Shown: one piece after another, positions 42,042 through 44,142 of the stretch | How the letters are laid out: each line of letters begins with the position of its first letter | How positions within the stretch are numbered: the stretch's first letter is position 1 | Source: Lachnospiraceae bacterium | Lineage (GTDB): Bacteria > Bacillota_A > Clostridia > Lachnospirales > Lachnospiraceae | NCBI GenBank assembly: GCA_016287765.1 | Contig: JAEEWS010000020.1 | Span: forward strand, 1-44,142 | Length of the DNA: 44,142 nt | Reading direction: 5' to 3' | Translations under genes and position numbers: made by a program | The notes under the pieces: model-generated | Seen by the model: the letters and a program-made list of their open reading frames with translations, nothing else | Told to the model about the DNA's origin: nothing | Database searches by the model: none

Positions 42042-42821
42042 TCAGATGTGACGTCCGCCGCCACCATGGGACGTTCCCGAAGAGCCTCTGTGGGTGGAAT
42101 GGCTTCCTCCCGAAGAGGTTTCCCTGGGAATGGGCACGGCACTCAGCCTGTTATACAGGAAAGCGTCGGTCTGACCCGTAAGTTTAAAGGAGCCCTGTTT
42201 TACGTATTCGGTGGCATAGCCCGCGGGAGCTACGCTTTTAAGAGCACTTTTCATGGAGGAAGTGGCTATGGCCGCAACCAGAAGGCCTAAACCTAAGCCC
42301 AAAGGAATCCATATTATATGGTAGGAATAGTGATCCTTTACTTCATCATGGGCATTGGTACCGAAGTTGTAAAATGCTCTGTAGTAGTTTCCGGAAATAA
42401 TGTCATCGGCAATAAGATCGATCTGATACTGGATGTCGCCGTCGGAAAAAACATCTATGCCTCTTCCGGTGGTAGAGATCCACACTTCATAGTCACGACC
42501 GTCTTCGGAAATGTATCTGAGGAAGCAGATACCGCTGTTTTCATCATCCAGACCGTACCCGCTGTAATCATAAAAATCATCACAGTAGGCCATGGGAGAT
42601 TTACCTTCCAGATCATGGGTGGTGACCACCACTATGTCAAAGTCAAGATCCCGGCTTAATTCCTTAAGATGGGCATCCAGGTCGGAAAGCTCGGAAGGAT
42701 TTAAAAGCCCTGCCATATCCACTGCGTTATGTGCAGGATGATCCTTGGCATATGCTTTCGCGGGGGATATGATAATTGTTAATGCCAAAGCTGATAATAC
42801 GAGAGATAAAAATTTTTTCAT
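42042..42821 (-). CDS. Secreted TPM-domain membrane protein with Gly/Ser/His tail
   Basis: A 259-residue protein. The signal peptide (1-25, ending AYA) is followed by a TPM domain (about 32-170): VDMAGLLNPSELSDLDAHLKEL, FDIVVVTTHDLEGK, the YCDDFYDYSGYG segment and WISTTGRGIDVFSDGDIQ. One membrane helix (about 173-190, IIWIPLGLGLGLLVAAIA) leads to a tail with a short beta segment and a C-terminal stretch rich in Gly, Ser and His (SSGGSHSTHRGSSGT…). TPM proteins often end this way and have been linked to membrane-protein quality control or phosphatase activity; the function here is open. It follows the zinc-ribbon gene by 12 bp. Confidence 0.85.
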   Translation of the reverse strand: MKKFLSLVLSALALTIIISPAKAYAKDHPAHNAVDMAGLLNPSELSDLDAHLKELSRDLDFDIVVVTTHDLEGKSPMAYCDDFYDYSGYGLDDENSGICFLRYISEDGRDYEVWISTTGRGIDVFSDGDIQYQIDLIADDIISGNYYRAFYNFGTNAHDEVKDHYSYHIIWIPLGLGLGLLVAAIATSSMKSALKSVAPAGYATEYVKQGSFKLTGQTDAFLYNRLSAVPIPRETSSGGSHSTHRGSSGTSHGGGGRHI

Positions 42822-42833
42822 AATTCACACCCC

Positions 42834-43922
42834 CTATCTCATAAAATGCAGGATGACGGACAATCCGATAAAGATCGCCGAAACAATACCTGTGTATGCA
42901 AAGAAATATTTGGTGCGAAGGCCTTTGTCCATGGGCAGGTTACCTACGAATTTACCCGTCTGTCCGTTCATGGCAAAGGTGTAATTTTGGTCCTTCCATC
43001 TGGTATTAAGGATCCAGACCGGAAGAAGACCGTAACGGGCAGAGGAGTTGTTTAAGTGAACGCCTGTGTTTTCGGTTTTAACGGTGGCATAGCCGTTTAC
43101 CGTGGACCTGAGACGGGAAACGGCACTGGCCTTGATCCTCTCATTGGCCCTGTTCTCGGAGGCATCCGATGAAACATCGTACTTATCTGCCACATATCCT
43201 GCCAGATAGGCTGTCTGAAAAGGAACCGCAGCCTTGTAATCGTAAGGCTCGATGGAATCCATCAATGCATCGTCCATTTTTGTGGATGCATCCGCAGGTA
43301 CATTTTCAAAGGTCAGCTCTGCCTTTCTGGTAACGGAAAAAGTGGAAGTCTGAGTATAGGCAAATCTGGTATCGGTCCAGTGACGGGTCCTGGTGGCGGT
43401 ATATCGTCCGGACACTTCCGCATCTGCGTTAAAGAGCCAGAAGGGAACGTAAACCCCTATGATCTCTTCAATATGATTCTCGTCCTTAAATACCTTCGGA
43501 AGAAGCTTCTTTCCCACAAGATGTCCACTCATAGCCTTTATGGCCGCTTCCTTGTTAAGCTTAAAAGGTATTACCAGATCCGGTTTTAAGCCGCCCGCAA
43601 AATTCCCCATTACCACCACATGGTTTCCGCAATAGGGGCAGGTGGTGGCCGCCATGTTTTCATCTCCGATTATCTCTCCTCCGCAGGACTTGCAGGTGAA
43701 TACCCGCATGTTTTCCAGCTCGGAGTTACTCCATTCGGAAGTCTCTCCCAGATCCCATTTTATATCATCGGCTCTGTCTTCAGCCAGATCTCTGTCCAGC
43801 TGTTTAAGAGCTTCCATTTCAAATTCGGTATCGCAATAAGGGCATTTCATCTTCTGTATATCAGAGTTGAATTCCACGGCGCCCCCGCAGCAGGGGCATT
43901 TGTATTCCTGTAATCCCGCCAT
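42834..43922 (-). CDS. Zinc-ribbon membrane protein
   Basis: A 362-residue protein. Two zinc ribbons open it: CPCC…CPYC (Cys9, 12, 27, 30) and CKSCGGEI…TTCPYCGN near 75-98. The middle is a beta-rich domain with YVPFWLFNADAEVSGRYTATRTR and LLPVWILNTRW, a pattern common in large Gram-positive zinc-ribbon proteins. One C-terminal membrane helix (about 338-358, YFFAYTGIVSAIFIGLSVIL) anchors it. The pairing with the TPM gene is frequent in Lachnospiraceae to my knowledge. GGGAGG 8 nt before ATG 43922 sets the start; the frame runs on to 44048 into the repeat without support. Confidence 0.8.
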   Translation of the reverse strand: MAGLQEYKCPCCGGAVEFNSDIQKMKCPYCDTEFEMEALKQLDRDLAEDRADDIKWDLGETSEWSNSELENMRVFTCKSCGGEIIGDENMAATTCPYCGNHVVVMGNFAGGLKPDLVIPFKLNKEAAIKAMSGHLVGKKLLPKVFKDENHIEEIIGVYVPFWLFNADAEVSGRYTATRTRHWTDTRFAYTQTSTFSVTRKAELTFENVPADASTKMDDALMDSIEPYDYKAAVPFQTAYLAGYVADKYDVSSDASENRANERIKASAVSRLRSTVNGYATVKTENTGVHLNNSSARYGLLPVWILNTRWKDQNYTFAMNGQTGKFVGNLPMDKGLRTKYFFAYTGIVSAIFIGLSVILHFMR

Positions 43923-44022
43923 ATGCAGGCCCTCCCTTTCTTTAAATATGCTGGGCTTATTATAAATGACTTTACAGAGGAATTCAACCCAAAATGAGCA
44001 GGGGGTGTGGGGGGAAATGAGC

Positions 44023-44142
44023 CTTTGGGGACGGGGTTGGTGGTTCACTTTTTGACCCTTTGGGGACGGGGTTAGGGGTTCATTTTGGCGCTTTGCGCCG
44101 AAAAATGATCCCCTAACCCCGTCCCCAAAGGGTCAAAAAGTG
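44023..44142. repeat. Palindromic 35-bp-period repeat, right edge
   Basis: 44046-44142 is a near-perfect inverted repeat: the first 33 bases (CACTTTTTGACCCTTTGGGG…) are matched exactly by the complement of the last 33, around the centre GGCGC-TTT-GCGCC. A further half unit, CTTTGGGGACGGGGTT, begins 35 bp earlier at 44023. The same units, reversed, occupy the first 118 bases of the window. Confidence 0.9.

Overview
The window looks like a chromosomal stretch from a Gram-positive anaerobe of the Clostridia, most likely a Lachnospiraceae member such as a Butyrivibrio or Pseudobutyrivibrio relative. The reasons are the archaeal/eukaryote-type ProRS, many lipoproteins with simple Gram-positive signals, ECF vitamin transporters under riboswitches, sugar ABC importers without their own ATPase paired with a YesM/YesN-type two-component system, a CIRCE element and strong AGGAGG ribosome binding sites. 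This assignment is an inference from gene content. I saw no tRNA, rRNA, insertion sequence, prophage or CRISPR array. Both window ends lie in the same 35-bp-period palindromic repeat, which suggests a contig bounded by repeats.

Layout. 1-7056: housekeeping genes on the + strand (proS, cca, a PEGA-like membrane protein, phosphoglucomutase, a HAD phosphatase). 7045-9439: a MarR regulator, a metallophosphoesterase, 5-formyl-THF cyclo-ligase and a hotdog thioesterase. 9441-11164 (-): an NYN-LOTUS RNase-like protein and an OB-fold-like lipoprotein with a clear promoter and operator-like palindrome. 11203-14679 (-) and 14930-21403 (+): two sugar ABC import sets, the second followed by a sensor kinase and AraC-type response regulator. 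21401-23803: a chemotaxis receptor with a hairpin-rich leader. 23858-24511: a CIRCE-controlled Hsp20. 24533-26183: pgi.

26197-33538 is the most interesting region. A promoter and cobalamin riboswitch with a terminator platform precede a small HNH-repeat-like protein, a secreted membrane-anchored beta-domain protein with a calcium-type loop, a 567-residue protein that resembles transcobalamin/intrinsic factor (an alpha/alpha-barrel-like domain, a two-helix membrane hairpin and a DUF4430-type beta domain), EcfT, a fused double EcfA ATPase and an S component of the CbrT/CblT type. Together these look like an ECF cobalamin importer with its own cell-surface corrinoid-capture proteins. A glycerophosphodiester phosphodiesterase follows.

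33555-34699 (-) is a second vitamin locus: an FMN riboswitch, ribU and a GIY-YIG protein. RibU has no adjacent energizing module and may borrow one. 34724-36136: a GH5 endoglucanase-like lipoprotein. 36137-36420: a gene-free stretch with unexplained hairpins. 36421-39285: an autoregulated-looking GntR (YtrA-type) ABC operon. 39365-42034: a DUF4342-like protein and an OmpR/EnvZ-type two-component pair. 42042-43922 (-): a TPM-domain protein and a zinc-ribbon membrane protein. 44023-44142: the terminal palindromic repeat.
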